In this document: piece by piece, positions 9,437-18,477 of the stretch | Layout: each line of letters opens with the position of its first letter | Numbering within the stretch: the stretch's first letter is position 1 | Assembly: GCA_903918755.1 (NCBI GenBank) | Contig: CAIXFN010000082.1 | Span: 124,001 to 188,000, forward strand | DNA from: an uncultured Pedosphaera sp. | GTDB taxonomy: Bacteria; Verrucomicrobiota; Verrucomicrobiia; Limisphaerales; Pedosphaeraceae | Length of the DNA stretch: 64,000 bases | Reading direction: 5' to 3' | The notes under the pieces: generated by a model | Seen by the model: the letters and a program-made list of their open reading frames with translations, nothing else | What the model was told of the DNA's origin: nothing | Database searches by the model: none | Made by a program: the position numbers and the translations under genes

Positions 9437-10708
9437 TTACTTGGAGGCCCGCAAATCCACGCATACCAGGCTGCTCTTGCTGCGGGCATAGAGGCGTCCA
9501 TTGGCGATGGCGGGATAGGACCGCACTTGATTCGCCATGATTTGGGCGCGGGCGGTGGGCTTGAAGTTCTGCGGGGAAAGCGGGGCCAAAAGCAATTCGC
9601 CCCGTTCCGTCAGCACCAGCAATTGCCCCTCCGCCAGGGTTACCGTGGCGGCGCCGATGGAGGTGTCCTGCCAGCGGAGTTTGCCGGTGGCCAATTCCAC
9701 GCAGCGTAGATTTGGGGCGGGCTCGGAACCGGGGTCCGTCCGGCCGTCGATCCCATATAAGAAGCCATCCCGGCAAACGCTGGTGGCGTAATGATTTTGC
9801 AGGGCGTCCGGCGCGGTCCACACTTTGACGGGCTGATCCGCACCGAGCCGGACTACCATGGCCGGCGCTCCGTAGCAGCCGGAGAGAAACACTAGGTCTC
9901 CCACCACCACCGGACTCGCTGCCGTTACGGAACTGCGCTCGGCTGGACCAAACGGGTATTCAAACCACACCTTGCCCGAGGCCGGATCCAGGCCGATGAA
10001 ATTATGCCGAGTCAGGAAAAGCGTTGCGCGCCGAGCATTAACTGTCGCCGCGACTGGCGCTGAATAACTGGCCTGGTCTTGCGAGGCCTGCCAGAGCACC
10101 TTGCCCGTGGTGGTGGCGAAGGCCACTATGCCGGCCCCTCCGCGTCCGCCCACATTGATCAGCACCGCATTGCCTTCGACGATCGGGGAGCAGGCGATGC
10201 CAAAAAATCCTTTCGGGGCCTGAAATTGCTGCCGGAGGTCGATCCGCCAGATTTTCTTGCCATCGGCCGAGTTGAGCGCCTGCAGGATGCCATCCGCGCC
10301 CAGTGTGAAGATGCGTCCATCCGCCACGCAGGGCGTGGCGCGGGGGCCGGGATCGAAGCCAAAATCATCTTTGTAGGTGGTCGGATATCCCGTGCGCCAT
10401 TCCTCCTTGCCGGTGTCGGCAGCCAGGCTAGCCACTACTTCCTCGTCGGCCTCACGACTGAAAAAGATAACTTTCTCGGCGGCCAGTACCGGCCCGCTGA
10501 ACCCGGCCCCCACCTGCTTCTGCCAGAGCAGCGGCGGGCCGCTCTCCGGCCACTGGGTCGCGAGATCCTTGCCGGCGTAAACACCGTCCCGGTTCGGACC
10601 GCGGAACTGTGGCCAGTCTGCCGCGGAAACGGTGGCCAAACTCAGAAGTCCGAGTGCGAGCGGTCGAGTCAGGGGTGGGATTCGGCGGAATAGTGATGCA
10701 AGGGGCAT
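9437..10708 (-). CDS. Secreted PQQ-binding-like beta-propeller protein
   Basis: The protein has 423 residues from ATG 10706-10708. A signal peptide (LALGLLSLATVSA) is followed by WPQFRGPNRDGVYAG, the common start of exported PVC-group propeller proteins. Repeated blades have A-x-D/T-G-K-x-x-W motifs (ADTGKEEWRT, SADGKKIWRI, ATTGKVLWQA, ATGKLRWQD). These repeats give an eight-bladed quinoprotein-dehydrogenase-like or BamB-like fold. No dehydrogenase catalytic residues are recognised, so a binding or assembly role is as likely as enzymatic activity. A TTG three codons upstream (10717) is an alternative start. Confidence 0.85.
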   Translation of the reverse strand: MPLASLFRRIPPLTRPLALGLLSLATVSAADWPQFRGPNRDGVYAGKDLATQWPESGPPLLWQKQVGAGFSGPVLAAEKVIFFSREADEEVVASLAADTGKEEWRTGYPTTYKDDFGFDPGPRATPCVADGRIFTLGADGILQALNSADGKKIWRIDLRQQFQAPKGFFGIACSPIVEGNAVLINVGGRGGAGIVAFATTTGKVLWQASQDQASYSAPVAATVNARRATLFLTRHNFIGLDPASGKVWFEYPFGPAERSSVTAASPVVVGDLVFLSGCYGAPAMVVRLGADQPVKVWTAPDALQNHYATSVCRDGFLYGIDGRTDPGSEPAPNLRCVELATGKLRWQDTSIGAATVTLAEGQLLVLTERGELLLAPLSPQNFKPTARAQIMANQVRSYPAIANGRLYARSKSSLVCVDLRASK

Positions 10709-10729
10709 AAGCGACAAGAGGAAATCGTT

Positions 10730-10996
10730 TCAGTGATGGAGCAGGGTATAAAGGAAAGCAGCGAGGACCAGGATCGCGACCACCCACCAAAAGGGGGAAA
10801 TGCCCCGGGTAACGGGTCGCTGGCTGCCGAATTCGCGCCGGACAAATTCATCATAGTTGAATTCGTCATCGGGAATTCCGGGACCGTCCAACTCCGCCCG
10901 CTCACTCCAGCCGGTTTCTTCGCAGGAACCGCATTCCGGACAGGCTTTGGCCCGGGCGGGAACTTCCGCCCCACAATTCGGACATTCCCGGATCAT
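10730..10996 (-). CDS. Zinc-ribbon protein with C-terminal membrane helix
   Basis: The 88-residue protein begins MIRECPNCGAEVPARAKACP. Two CPxCG knuckles (CPNCG and CPECG) form a zinc ribbon at the N terminus. The middle is acidic, and the last 20 residues (FWWVVAILVLAAFLYTLL) are a transmembrane helix. The start codon overlaps the stop of the upstream acetyltransferase by four bases (ATGA, 10993-10996), so the two are translationally coupled. The function is unknown; such small tail-anchored ribbons are common in this group. Confidence 0.75.
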   Translation of the reverse strand: MIRECPNCGAEVPARAKACPECGSCEETGWSERAELDGPGIPDDEFNYDEFVRREFGSQRPVTRGISPFWWVVAILVLAAFLYTLLHH

Positions 10997-11574
10997 CCCA
11001 TTCCGGCGTATTCCTCATCAATCCGCAAATCCAGGCCCATGAGGACATAATCATGCGTCACCGCCTGCATGTCCTTCACGTAATTGTCCAATCGAAGCAG
11101 GTTGCTGTAACCGAGCATGGCGAACATCTTGATGGCCGCTTCCTGTCCGCCGATGAATTCCGCTTCCACCTTTTCCAGACCAATGTTGCGGGCAATGTCC
11201 GTGATCTCCGAGATCAGTGCGGTGGCCAGGCCTCGCCCCCGATAGTTGGGCAGCACCAAAACGCTCACGCGGCCGATGTGGCGCTTCCAGCCGCTTAATT
11301 GCTGATGCAGCGTGGCCACGCCAACGATGGCGCTTTTGTGGATGGCGAGTAAGGGCAGATTGCGGCCCAGATCGATATTCTGACACCAATCCCGGATTAC
11401 CGCCGGTTCCGTCACCCGGTGTTTAATGAACATGCGCTCTTCGGAGGGCACGGCGAGGAAAAAGTCGTGTAGCGACTTCTCATCATCCTTGCGCAACGGG
11501 CGGGATTTGCAGTGCAGACCGTCTTTCAGGAGGAGGTCTTTGGGAAACTTTTGGAGTGCGTGTTCTAGTGACAT
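10993..11574 (-). CDS. GNAT family N-acetyltransferase
   Basis: The 193-residue protein has the acetyl-CoA-binding motif A of GNAT enzymes (VSVLVLPNYRGRGLATALI, with R-G-R-G-L-A) preceded by a beta strand (LLAIHKSAIVGVATL). The N-terminal region (CKSRPLRKDDEKSLHDFF) fits the family. It acetylates an amine of an unknown small molecule or protein. ATG 11572-11574 is a clear start. It overlaps the zinc-ribbon gene by four bases downstream, which implies co-expression. Confidence 0.85.
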   Translation of the reverse strand: MSLEHALQKFPKDLLLKDGLHCKSRPLRKDDEKSLHDFFLAVPSEERMFIKHRVTEPAVIRDWCQNIDLGRNLPLLAIHKSAIVGVATLHQQLSGWKRHIGRVSVLVLPNYRGRGLATALISEITDIARNIGLEKVEAEFIGGQEAAIKMFAMLGYSNLLRLDNYVKDMQAVTHDYVLMGLDLRIDEEYAGMG

Positions 11575-11758
11575 AACTTTACTCCGAGTAGCGTTTCATT
11601 TTAGGATGACGGCTTACCTCCCGTGGCGCAAGCAGTAAAAGTGGATTTCTTCAAAGTGCTCACGGCGGCCGAACTATACCGCCGGGGGCGCCCCGGTAAC
11701 AATCGGTCAGTCTCACCGGTGCCCAAGTTGCCAGGGACGAATGGGCTTTGCGAAAACC

Positions 11759-12517
11759 TTATTTCCGGCGTCCCAGTATTCCCCGTTCCTCGGCCATGAA
11801 TCGCGCATCCAAGTCGCCTGGATCAATGCTCCAGCAAGTGGCCAATAACGGCACCCGCTCGGCGTTTTCCTCGGCCTCCTCGCGCGCGGCAAATCCCACC
11901 GCCTCCGGCTCGGCGTAGTCATGGCATTGCAGGCGCAGGGCGGCCTCGACGGCGGTGAGTTCCCCTTGGTTCCATAACGTGGTGCCCGCCCAAGCGTAGG
12001 CCCGGAGCACCCGTCCTTGCGAAAGCCGGGCCCAGGCATGGTGTCCGAGCATCGGATTCGAGCTGAAAAACTGGACTTCCCCGAGCTGCCGGCTCAGGTC
12101 CGTGAGAAAACGGAAACAAATATCCACGTCGCCGGCTGGTTCCGGTAATGCCCCGCCCAGCACCAGAATCCAACCAGCCACCGGGGAGGAAACAAACAGC
12201 GCCCGTTCATGGCCGCTTTGCAGGCCTTCAGCCCAGGAACACGGTTGGGGATTGTGCAAGGCCAGGGCAGCCTGCACCGCCAGCGGGTTGCTGCTCCGGA
12301 TGGCCAGCCAGGAGCTCGGTCGATGCCATTCCTGGAGCCCGCGCCGTTCTCTGGTCGGAAGGCGGCGGTCGGGTTCGGCATTATCCGCGGCTTCGCCTTC
12401 AGAATCGTGGCGCCGCCAACGGAGCGCCAGGAATACGAAAACCGCGGCCACTAGCAGCACGAAACAGAGCACCCCCAGCAGCATCGTGGCGATGAGATCG
12501 TGATTCACGGCATTCAT
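11759..12517 (-). CDS. Hypothetical membrane-anchored protein
   Basis: The protein has 252 residues. One N-terminal transmembrane helix (MLLGVLCFVLLVAAVFVFLAL) is followed by a basic stop-transfer segment and a soluble domain of about 200 residues with no motif I recognise (for example HRPSSWLAIRSSNPLAVQAA, and VAGWILVLGGALPEP). Its composition and codon use match the neighbouring core genes. It precedes the secreted DUF1080 gene in the opposite transcription order, with 44 bases between them on the same strand. Confidence 0.65.
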   Translation of the reverse strand: MNAVNHDLIATMLLGVLCFVLLVAAVFVFLALRWRRHDSEGEAADNAEPDRRLPTRERRGLQEWHRPSSWLAIRSSNPLAVQAALALHNPQPCSWAEGLQSGHERALFVSSPVAGWILVLGGALPEPAGDVDICFRFLTDLSRQLGEVQFFSSNPMLGHHAWARLSQGRVLRAYAWAGTTLWNQGELTAVEAALRLQCHDYAEPEAVGFAAREEAEENAERVPLLATCWSIDPGDLDARFMAEERGILGRRK

Positions 12518-12561
12518 GGGTAGGGGGAGCCGGGCCGGGGGCCTTCGATGCGCGGACGGGG

Positions 12562-13200
12562 CTATTCCTGCGGCAACTCTTTGATGCGCAGGTTGCGGAA
12601 ACTCACCGTGCCATGGTCACCCTGCAGGAAAATCGGACCGGGTTCCTTGACTTTGTCATCGATTTCACTCCCGGTGGCCTGGTTGCATTCCACGTTGTCA
12701 TGCACTTTGACCCCGTTGAGAATCACGGTGATGCGATTCCCGATGATGGTGGCTTCGACCGTCTGCCATTCTCCGGCCGACTTGGTGGCGAACTGGTCCA
12801 CGGCTTTGAAGTTATAGATGGATCCGTTCGCGGTCTTGGATGCGCCGTGCTCGGCGTAATCCCCGAGGATTTGGATTTCATGCCGGCCGCGCAGATAGAA
12901 GCCACTATTGGAATCCTTTGGCGTCATGTATTCATAGCGCACCGTGAAATTCCAATATTTTTTGGTCGTTACCAAATCCACGCCATGGTGACCATTTTCC
13001 ACCGTATTCTTGAGCACGCCATCCGGCGAAATGCTCCAGGAACTGGTGGCATCGGGCCGGCGGAGTTTCCACCCGGTCAGGTCGCGGCCGTTAAACAATG
13101 GTTGAAAACCGGGTTCGGGAGTGTCACCCCCACGTGTCGGGACGGCGGCCATGGCCAACGAAAGGATGGCGAGAGCGAAGTAGCTGAGGATTTTTTTCAT
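12562..13200 (-). CDS. Secreted DUF1080 (3-keto-disaccharide hydrolase-like) protein
   Basis: This 212-residue protein starts at ATG 13198-13200 (MKKILSYFALAILSLAMAAV, a clean signal peptide). The mature part opens with FQPLFNGRDLTGWKL, the DUF1080 signature, and contains the jelly-roll core GFYLRGRHEIQILGDY. The family folds as a concanavalin-like lectin or glucanase. Some members hydrolyse 3-keto-glycosides, a reaction paired in these bacteria with Gfo/Idh oxidoreductases and AP-endonuclease-like epimerases, both present just downstream at 14042-15936. The exact substrate is not readable. Confidence 0.88.
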   Translation of the reverse strand: MKKILSYFALAILSLAMAAVPTRGGDTPEPGFQPLFNGRDLTGWKLRRPDATSSWSISPDGVLKNTVENGHHGVDLVTTKKYWNFTVRYEYMTPKDSNSGFYLRGRHEIQILGDYAEHGASKTANGSIYNFKAVDQFATKSAGEWQTVEATIIGNRITVILNGVKVHDNVECNQATGSEIDDKVKEPGPIFLQGDHGTVSFRNLRIKELPQE

Positions 13201-13447
13201 AATGACTGCTGGTAACGTCCGGACATGAAACGGGCTCGAAAATGGATAACCCGATTTTTCGCAAAGGGCAAATTCAACTTTGCGATCGGGCGAAGGTTTT
13301 TGCCTCGCCTGCGCTTTCGGTCCATTCCCCTGCGTGATCAAAAAAGAATGACCGCCAGCCGGAGCGAGGGCGCGGTTTTGCATCCTGCTCGACTTCACCG
13401 TTTTCCCGCTTGCCCGGAGGTGGGGGAATCGGCCATCCTTTGCCCCG

Positions 13448-14008
13448 ATGATGACACTACTCGTGGGCACGAACCGGCCGGACAGCAATTCCCGGAAAGT
13501 GGCGGCGAACATCGCCGAAATTTACGCCTCCCTTCAGATCCCGCTCCGGATCGTCGATCTGGCTGACCTCCCCGTGGAGATCTTTTCCCCGTCCGCTTAT
13601 GCCACCAAGCCGGCGTCGTTTCAACCTTTCACCGATGCCATCCTGCAGGCGACCGGTTTGATCGTGGTCACCCCCGAATACAATGGCAGCATGCCCGGCG
13701 TGCTAAAGTATTTCATCGACATGCTAAAATTCCCTGAGAGTTTCGAGCAGCGTCCGGTGGCGTTCGTGGGGGTGGCGGCCGGGATTTGGGGGGCGTTACG
13801 CCCCGTGGAACAGCTCCAACAAATTTTTGGTTATCGCAACGCATTTATTTTCCCGGAGCGGGTGTTCATTCCCCAGGTTTATGGCGCGCTGGATGCAGCG
13901 GGAAAATTGCAGGATCCCGCTTTGCACGAAAGATTGAAGAAGCAGGCCGAGGGCTTCGTCGGTTTTGTAGAACGGCTCCGGCAGATCAAATTGCGTCCCA
14001 CGCCCTGA
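13448..14008 (+). CDS. NAD(P)H-dependent FMN reductase-type flavoprotein
   Basis: This is a 186-residue flavodoxin-fold protein. The FMN phosphate-binding loop GTNRPDSNSRKVA is at residues 7-19, and the second signature TPEYNGSMPGVLKYFID matches the NADPH-dependent FMN reductase family (SsuE, ArsH and azoreductase-like members). It probably reduces flavin, quinone or another small acceptor with NAD(P)H. It starts a plus-strand series with the epimerase and Gfo/Idh genes, separated by about 30 bases each, which may be one transcript. Confidence 0.85.
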   Translation: MMTLLVGTNRPDSNSRKVAANIAEIYASLQIPLRIVDLADLPVEIFSPSAYATKPASFQPFTDAILQATGLIVVTPEYNGSMPGVLKYFIDMLKFPESFEQRPVAFVGVAAGIWGALRPVEQLQQIFGYRNAFIFPERVFIPQVYGALDAAGKLQDPALHERLKKQAEGFVGFVERLRQIKLRPTP

Positions 14009-14041
14009 AGGCCGCCCCCTGACAATTTTAGATTTCATAAT

Positions 14042-14881
14042 ATGGCAAACACCTCGCCCGAAAAACTAGCCGTATGCAGTTGGTCGCTGCAACCCGCCAC
14101 GCCGGGTCAATTGGCGGACCAGTTGGATACGATCGGACTTCGCCGCTTGCAAATCGCCTTGGATCCGCTCCGCACCGCCCCGGAAATTTGGGGCAAGTTC
14201 CCGCAACTCTGCCAGGAACGCGGCATTTCGCTGGTATCGGGGATGTTCGTGACGGTGGGGGAAGACTACACCACGCCGGAAACCATCCGGCGAACCGGCG
14301 GCGTCACTCCGGAGGGCACGTGGGAGGAAAATTGGCGCAATATCCAGGCCAACGCCTTGCTCGCCCGGGGTCTGGGCCTGCCGCTCGTCACTTTTCACGC
14401 GGGCTTTTTGCCCCATGATCCGACGGACGCCCAATACCTCCGCTTGTTGGAGCGGATCGGACGGATTGCGGACCTCTTTGCCGGCCTGGGCATGGATTTG
14501 GCTTTCGAAACCGGGCAGGAGACCGCGGCCGACCTGGAGGAATTCCTGCGGCGCCTGAACCGCCGGAATGTGGGCGTGAATTTTGATCCCGCCAACATGC
14601 TGCTTTACGAAATGGGGGATCCTATCCAATCGCTCTTGCGCCTGGGACCCTGGCTCAAGCAGTGCCACATCAAGGATGCCACGCGCACCAAAGTCCCGGG
14701 GACCTGGGGTGCGGAAGTGGTGGCGGGTCAGGGCGAAGTGGACTGGGCCGCATTCTTTCCCGCGCTGGAGTCCACCGGCTTTGCCGGTAATCTGGCAATT
14801 GAACGCGAGGCCGGGGACCAGCGGGTGGCGGATATCCGCACCGCCCGGGCGTATATCGAAAATTTGTTGAACTCCCGGTGA
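14042..14881 (+). CDS. Sugar phosphate isomerase/epimerase-like (AP2 TIM barrel)
   Basis: This 279-residue TIM-barrel protein of the xylose isomerase-like / AP endonuclease 2 family has metal-ligand strands at LAFETGQET, NVGVNFDPANML, QCHIKDA and LAIERE, which place the expected Glu, Asp, His and Glu. Such enzymes interconvert or cleave keto-sugars and cyclitols. It sits 32 bases before a Gfo/Idh oxidoreductase, a very common pair in sugar oxidation-isomerisation routes. The specific sugar is unknown. Confidence 0.85.
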   Translation: MANTSPEKLAVCSWSLQPATPGQLADQLDTIGLRRLQIALDPLRTAPEIWGKFPQLCQERGISLVSGMFVTVGEDYTTPETIRRTGGVTPEGTWEENWRNIQANALLARGLGLPLVTFHAGFLPHDPTDAQYLRLLERIGRIADLFAGLGMDLAFETGQETAADLEEFLRRLNRRNVGVNFDPANMLLYEMGDPIQSLLRLGPWLKQCHIKDATRTKVPGTWGAEVVAGQGEVDWAAFFPALESTGFAGNLAIEREAGDQRVADIRTARAYIENLLNSR

Positions 14882-14913
14882 AACCAGACGAGGAATTGGC
14901 GGTCTGAAATGGT

Positions 14914-15936
14914 ATGATTAAAGTTGGCATCGTTGGTTTGGGATTCATGGCGGCCACGCACTTGAAGGCGTATCGGAAACTGCCGCGCGTGCGGGTGGGC
15001 GCGTTATGCAGCCCCAGCGGGAAACGGCTGGACGGCGATTTCGCCGATGTCTCGGGGAATCTGGATACCGGCGATCCGTTGCGGTTGGACATGGCTTTCA
15101 TCAAGCCCTACCGGATCTACGCCGACCTGCTCGCCGATCCCGAAATTGATCTCATTGACATCTGTGCGCCCACTCCCGCGCATGCGGAACTCGCTGTTGC
15201 CGCCCTCAAAGCGGGGAAACATGTGCTCTGCGAAAAACCTTTGGCCCGCACCCCCGCGGTGGCCCGGGAGATTGCCGCCGCCGCCTCCCGCAGTCCGGGT
15301 TATTTCATGCCCGCCATGTGTTTGCGCTTCTGGCCGGAGTGGGCCTGGCTGCACCGGGCGATTACCGACCGCACCTATGGTGAAGTGCGTGACGCCCGCT
15401 TCCGTCGCGTGGCGCAACCCCCCGGCTGGGGCCAAAAATCCTACTTTGATGGCAAGGAATCCGGCGGGGCGTTGTTTGACCTGCACATCCACGACACCGA
15501 TTTTGTGCAGTTTTGCTTTGGCCGGCCTAAAAGTGTTTTTTCCTCCGGATACGGCAAACACAGTGGCGCCATTGACCATGTGGTGACGCAATACCAGGTC
15601 TATTCCGGCGCCGTGGTGCACGCCGAAGGCAGTTGGGCCATGACGGAAGGGTTTGGGTTCAACATGGCCTACACCGTCAATTTTGAAAACGCCACTGCAG
15701 ACTATGATCTGGCGCGCGGTCCGGAGGCGTTGAAACTTTTTGAACGCGGCCAACCCGCCCGGACCATTACTTGCCCGGGCGGAGACGGCTACCAAGGTGA
15801 GTTGGGCTATTTCCTGAATTGCATCCGGGAAAAATCGCCGCCCACTTTGGTGACTGCGGCGGACGGTTTGTCAGCCGTGGAAATCTGCACCGCGGAGGAG
15901 GAATCTGTCCGCACCGGCGCCGTGGTGTTGCTCTAA
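14914..15936 (+). CDS. Gfo/Idh/MocA family oxidoreductase (cytoplasmic)
   Basis: The 340-residue protein has an N-terminal Rossmann domain with VGIVGLGFMAATHL (G-x-G-x-x-x-x-H) and the conserved CEKPLA loop. The C-terminal alpha/beta domain follows. It has no signal peptide, unlike the Tat-exported member at 57133-58437. It probably oxidises or reduces a sugar hydroxyl with bound NAD(P), together with the adjacent epimerase-like enzyme. A strong hairpin follows the stop codon. Confidence 0.88.
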   Translation: MIKVGIVGLGFMAATHLKAYRKLPRVRVGALCSPSGKRLDGDFADVSGNLDTGDPLRLDMAFIKPYRIYADLLADPEIDLIDICAPTPAHAELAVAALKAGKHVLCEKPLARTPAVAREIAAAASRSPGYFMPAMCLRFWPEWAWLHRAITDRTYGEVRDARFRRVAQPPGWGQKSYFDGKESGGALFDLHIHDTDFVQFCFGRPKSVFSSGYGKHSGAIDHVVTQYQVYSGAVVHAEGSWAMTEGFGFNMAYTVNFENATADYDLARGPEALKLFERGQPARTITCPGGDGYQGELGYFLNCIREKSPPTLVTAADGLSAVEICTAEEESVRTGAVVLL

Positions 15937-15943
15937 AACTTGG

Positions 15944-15978
15944 GCGCCCGAGTTGCCCATTTGGGTCAACTCGGGCGC
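15944..15978. terminator. Bidirectional terminator-like hairpin
   Basis: A perfect 12-bp stem, GCGCCCGAGTTG with CAACTCGGGCGC, encloses an 11-base loop. It lies between two convergent genes, eight bases after one stop and 26 bases from the other. A short T-run follows on the minus strand (the plus strand reads AAAACTT before the stem), so it is a better terminator for the esterase gene. No T-run follows on the plus strand. Confidence 0.5.
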
Positions 15979-16004
15979 TAGTTTCGCCGATCGAAGTCGT
16001 TGTC

Positions 16005-17198
16005 CTATTTCCCGAAAATCAGCGGCGTGAATTGCGCCAGGTTATTCCGCCAAACCGGCCAGGCATGGCCACCTTCCGTCTGGATGAATTCGTGATTCAG
16101 GTTGTGCTGTTTCAACCAATCATCCAACTGCTGATTTCGTCCCAGCAGGGAATCGGCTTTCCCACAGGCGAACCAGAGAAGTTTTAGCTTTTCGTTCGTC
16201 GCTTTCGGATCCGCGGCCAGACTCGCCAGGGTGGTGTTGGGATCACCCACGGCCGAACTCATTCCCCCCACCCAGGCAAACAGTTCTAGGTGATTCAGGC
16301 CAATGCCGAGCGCTTGTCCGCCACCCATGGACAAACCCACGATGGCCCGGTTTTCCCGTCCGCTCCGCACCCGGTAACGGCCTTCCACCAGCGGCAGCAA
16401 ATCCTCCAGCAAATCGTGTTCAAACGGCGCGACGAACCGGCCGGTCGCTGCGCCGGCGTTGGTGGCCGGGACTTGCGCATAAGCCGCGTGCCCGTCTGCC
16501 ATCACCACAATCATGGGCTTGATCTTCTTCTGCGCGAGCAGGTTGTCCAGGATCACATGGGCATGCCCAAAATCGCTCCAAGTGCCTTCGTTATCTCCGG
16601 AACCGTGGAGCAGGTATAAAATGGGAAATTTCGCCCGCCCTCCTTTTTCATATCCCGGCGGGGTGTAAACCCGCGCGTAGCGCAATTTTCCCAGGGACTT
16701 GGAAGGATACTCCAGCAGACTCACGACGCCATGGGGGACGTCCTGGAGGTCATGCAACAACGGCGGTTCCCCGCGGATTTGGAACATGCTGGTCGTGGGG
16801 CCCGGCTCCGGCTTTAGCTTGGAATTCGAGGGATCCGCGGTGCGGAATCCGTCCACCGCGATGCTGTAGCTGTAAATATTGGGCTCCAGCGGCCCCATCG
16901 TCACCGACCACACGCCCCGTTCATCCCGCGTCAGGCTGCGCGATCCTCCCGGCATTTCGCCCGCGACTGTGACGTTGGTGGCGTTGGCGGCGCGCACCCG
17001 GAAAGTGACGGTCCGATCCGCATGGATTTCCGGCGACACCAGTGACTGGCCGCGCCCGCCACCCGGCCCCCCGCGCCGTCCCGCCGGGGCATTCGTTTGC
17101 GCCTGCGTCTGCGCCAATGCCTGGGCGTGCGCTTGCGGCGCGCCCAACCCAAGCGCGGCGAGCAGTGAAAGACCTCCCAAAAATGCTGCTGTGTTCAT
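16005..17198 (-). CDS. Secreted esterase, CE1/enterochelin-esterase-like, with N-terminal E-set domain
   Basis: The protein has 397 residues. A signal peptide (GGLSLLAALGLGAPQAHA) and a low-complexity Gln/Ala/Gly linker come first. An early-set/CBM48-like domain spans about 55-145 (VTFRVRAANATNVTVAGEMP). The alpha/beta hydrolase (FPILYLLHGSGDNEGTW) has nucleophile Ser in GLSMGGG and a catalytic His in GGHAWPVWR near the end. This architecture is that of feruloyl or acetyl xylan esterases and related polysaccharide esterases. It is likely periplasmic or extracellular and would remove acyl side groups from plant glycans. Confidence 0.87.
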   Translation of the reverse strand: MNTAAFLGGLSLLAALGLGAPQAHAQALAQTQAQTNAPAGRRGGPGGGRGQSLVSPEIHADRTVTFRVRAANATNVTVAGEMPGGSRSLTRDERGVWSVTMGPLEPNIYSYSIAVDGFRTADPSNSKLKPEPGPTTSMFQIRGEPPLLHDLQDVPHGVVSLLEYPSKSLGKLRYARVYTPPGYEKGGRAKFPILYLLHGSGDNEGTWSDFGHAHVILDNLLAQKKIKPMIVVMADGHAAYAQVPATNAGAATGRFVAPFEHDLLEDLLPLVEGRYRVRSGRENRAIVGLSMGGGQALGIGLNHLELFAWVGGMSSAVGDPNTTLASLAADPKATNEKLKLLWFACGKADSLLGRNQQLDDWLKQHNLNHEFIQTEGGHAWPVWRNNLAQFTPLIFGK

Positions 17199-17478
17199 AA
17201 ATAAAACCCACCTCTGAAGCTGCGCGTTCGCGTTTGCTGTATTGGAGACGCCGCCACCTTCCCTAAAAAATCCACTGCCCGCAAGTCGTTTTCACCTTTT
17301 CCGGAAACGCCGCAAGGGCAGGGGCGCGCATCCGAGTAATTCTTGCCCGCGCTGCATGGTAGCAGTGGTCTGCCCGAACCGATCACCGCTTCAGAATCTT
17401 CCGCGCCCATCCCCTGACAGGTCCGCGAGTGCCAAGGCGGCCGGGGCTGTTACCCCGGATCGGCGCCTGGGGGCCGCA

Positions 17479-18477
17479 TCATCTGGATTTTACGGCTGGG
17501 CTTGCACCGGTGCTGCGGGGAAAGAAATAGAGATCTTTATTGGCGAGGTCGAAAATGAGGTTGAAACGGGTGAGCACACCGGTCCCGATAATGCTCATTT
17601 TCTGTGCTCCGATGGCACCGGCAAAGAAGCCCGCAGGGACATTGGTGATCTTTGTTCCGCCCAGAACAAAACCGGGCAGGATGCCTTTTTTTACTTTGAT
17701 CGTGTTTCCAAAGGAGTCCTTGAGGCTGGATTCTTCCGTGATGGTGATTTTTCCCTCAATGCCAACCTTGGCGGCGAAAGCGTCATCCCAAAGTATGCCC
17801 CCGGAATAGCCAGAATGAATGAGGAAACTATTGGTGCAGCGCTGCTCTTCAATCAAGCAGATGCCCTGAATCAGCAGTAGGCCTTTTTCCCCTTCAATAT
17901 TGACGCACCCACCGGTTCGGGCTTTCCGCGGGAGTTTTTGGTGAATCACCAGCCGGCCATGATCAAAGTCAACCTCCACAATCCCGTTTTCGAAGTAATC
18001 CAGGCCAAACTTTCCGTCCGTTTCTTGCCCGGAGTTTTTGTCCTCCCAGATGCTGACCTGGCGGCGCAGCAGGTCGCCAATTTGCACTTCGTTTCCCGTG
18101 CTTACTCTGGAATCTGACTCGCCTCCCCAGGATTTAACCTTGTCGGTGCCCGTGAATTTCAGGCTGCTGGCTTTTCGCACGGCATCCTCGGTCAAGACCA
18201 CATCGGTCGCGGCTGTGTGCAACATGAGACGCAACCTATCGGTGCGGTTGAGCACCGCGCTCACTACGATGTTGCCTTGGTCATTCAAGGTGAAGGGAAG
18301 CTCAATCTCCCGCGTTTCCGCTACGCTGGCCAGCTGGCTTTGGAAGCCATTCACGGTCTGCGGCGGTGGGTTGGTCAGGTTGTCTGGGAAAGGCTGGGAA
18401 GCCACTTTGGCAACCCAGGCAGCCGTGAGCGTCCCCACCGCCCATACTAGGAATCCAGTTGTAATTCTCCTGGTCAC
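17479..18477 (-). CDS. Retropepsin-like protein with both active-site Asp positions replaced by His
   Basis: The protein has 332 residues from GTG 18475-18477, which overlaps the upstream stop as GTGA, so translation is coupled. A membrane-anchor helix (TTGFLVWAVGTLTAAWVAKV) precedes a periplasmic domain. It has two lobes resembling aspartyl proteases of the retropepsin type. The first active-site-like motif reads LMLHTAATDVVL where L-D-T-G-A-T is expected. The second reads FLIHSGYSGGIL where D-T/S-G is expected. Both catalytic Asp are His. I expect a non-proteolytic or altered enzyme. The similarity is by my motif reading only, so the fold call is moderate. The C terminus ends in a basic stretch. 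Confidence 0.65.
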   Translation of the reverse strand: MTRRITTGFLVWAVGTLTAAWVAKVASQPFPDNLTNPPPQTVNGFQSQLASVAETREIELPFTLNDQGNIVVSAVLNRTDRLRLMLHTAATDVVLTEDAVRKASSLKFTGTDKVKSWGGESDSRVSTGNEVQIGDLLRRQVSIWEDKNSGQETDGKFGLDYFENGIVEVDFDHGRLVIHQKLPRKARTGGCVNIEGEKGLLLIQGICLIEEQRCTNSFLIHSGYSGGILWDDAFAAKVGIEGKITITEESSLKDSFGNTIKVKKGILPGFVLGGTKITNVPAGFFAGAIGAQKMSIIGTGVLTRFNLIFDLANKDLYFFPRSTGASPAVKSR

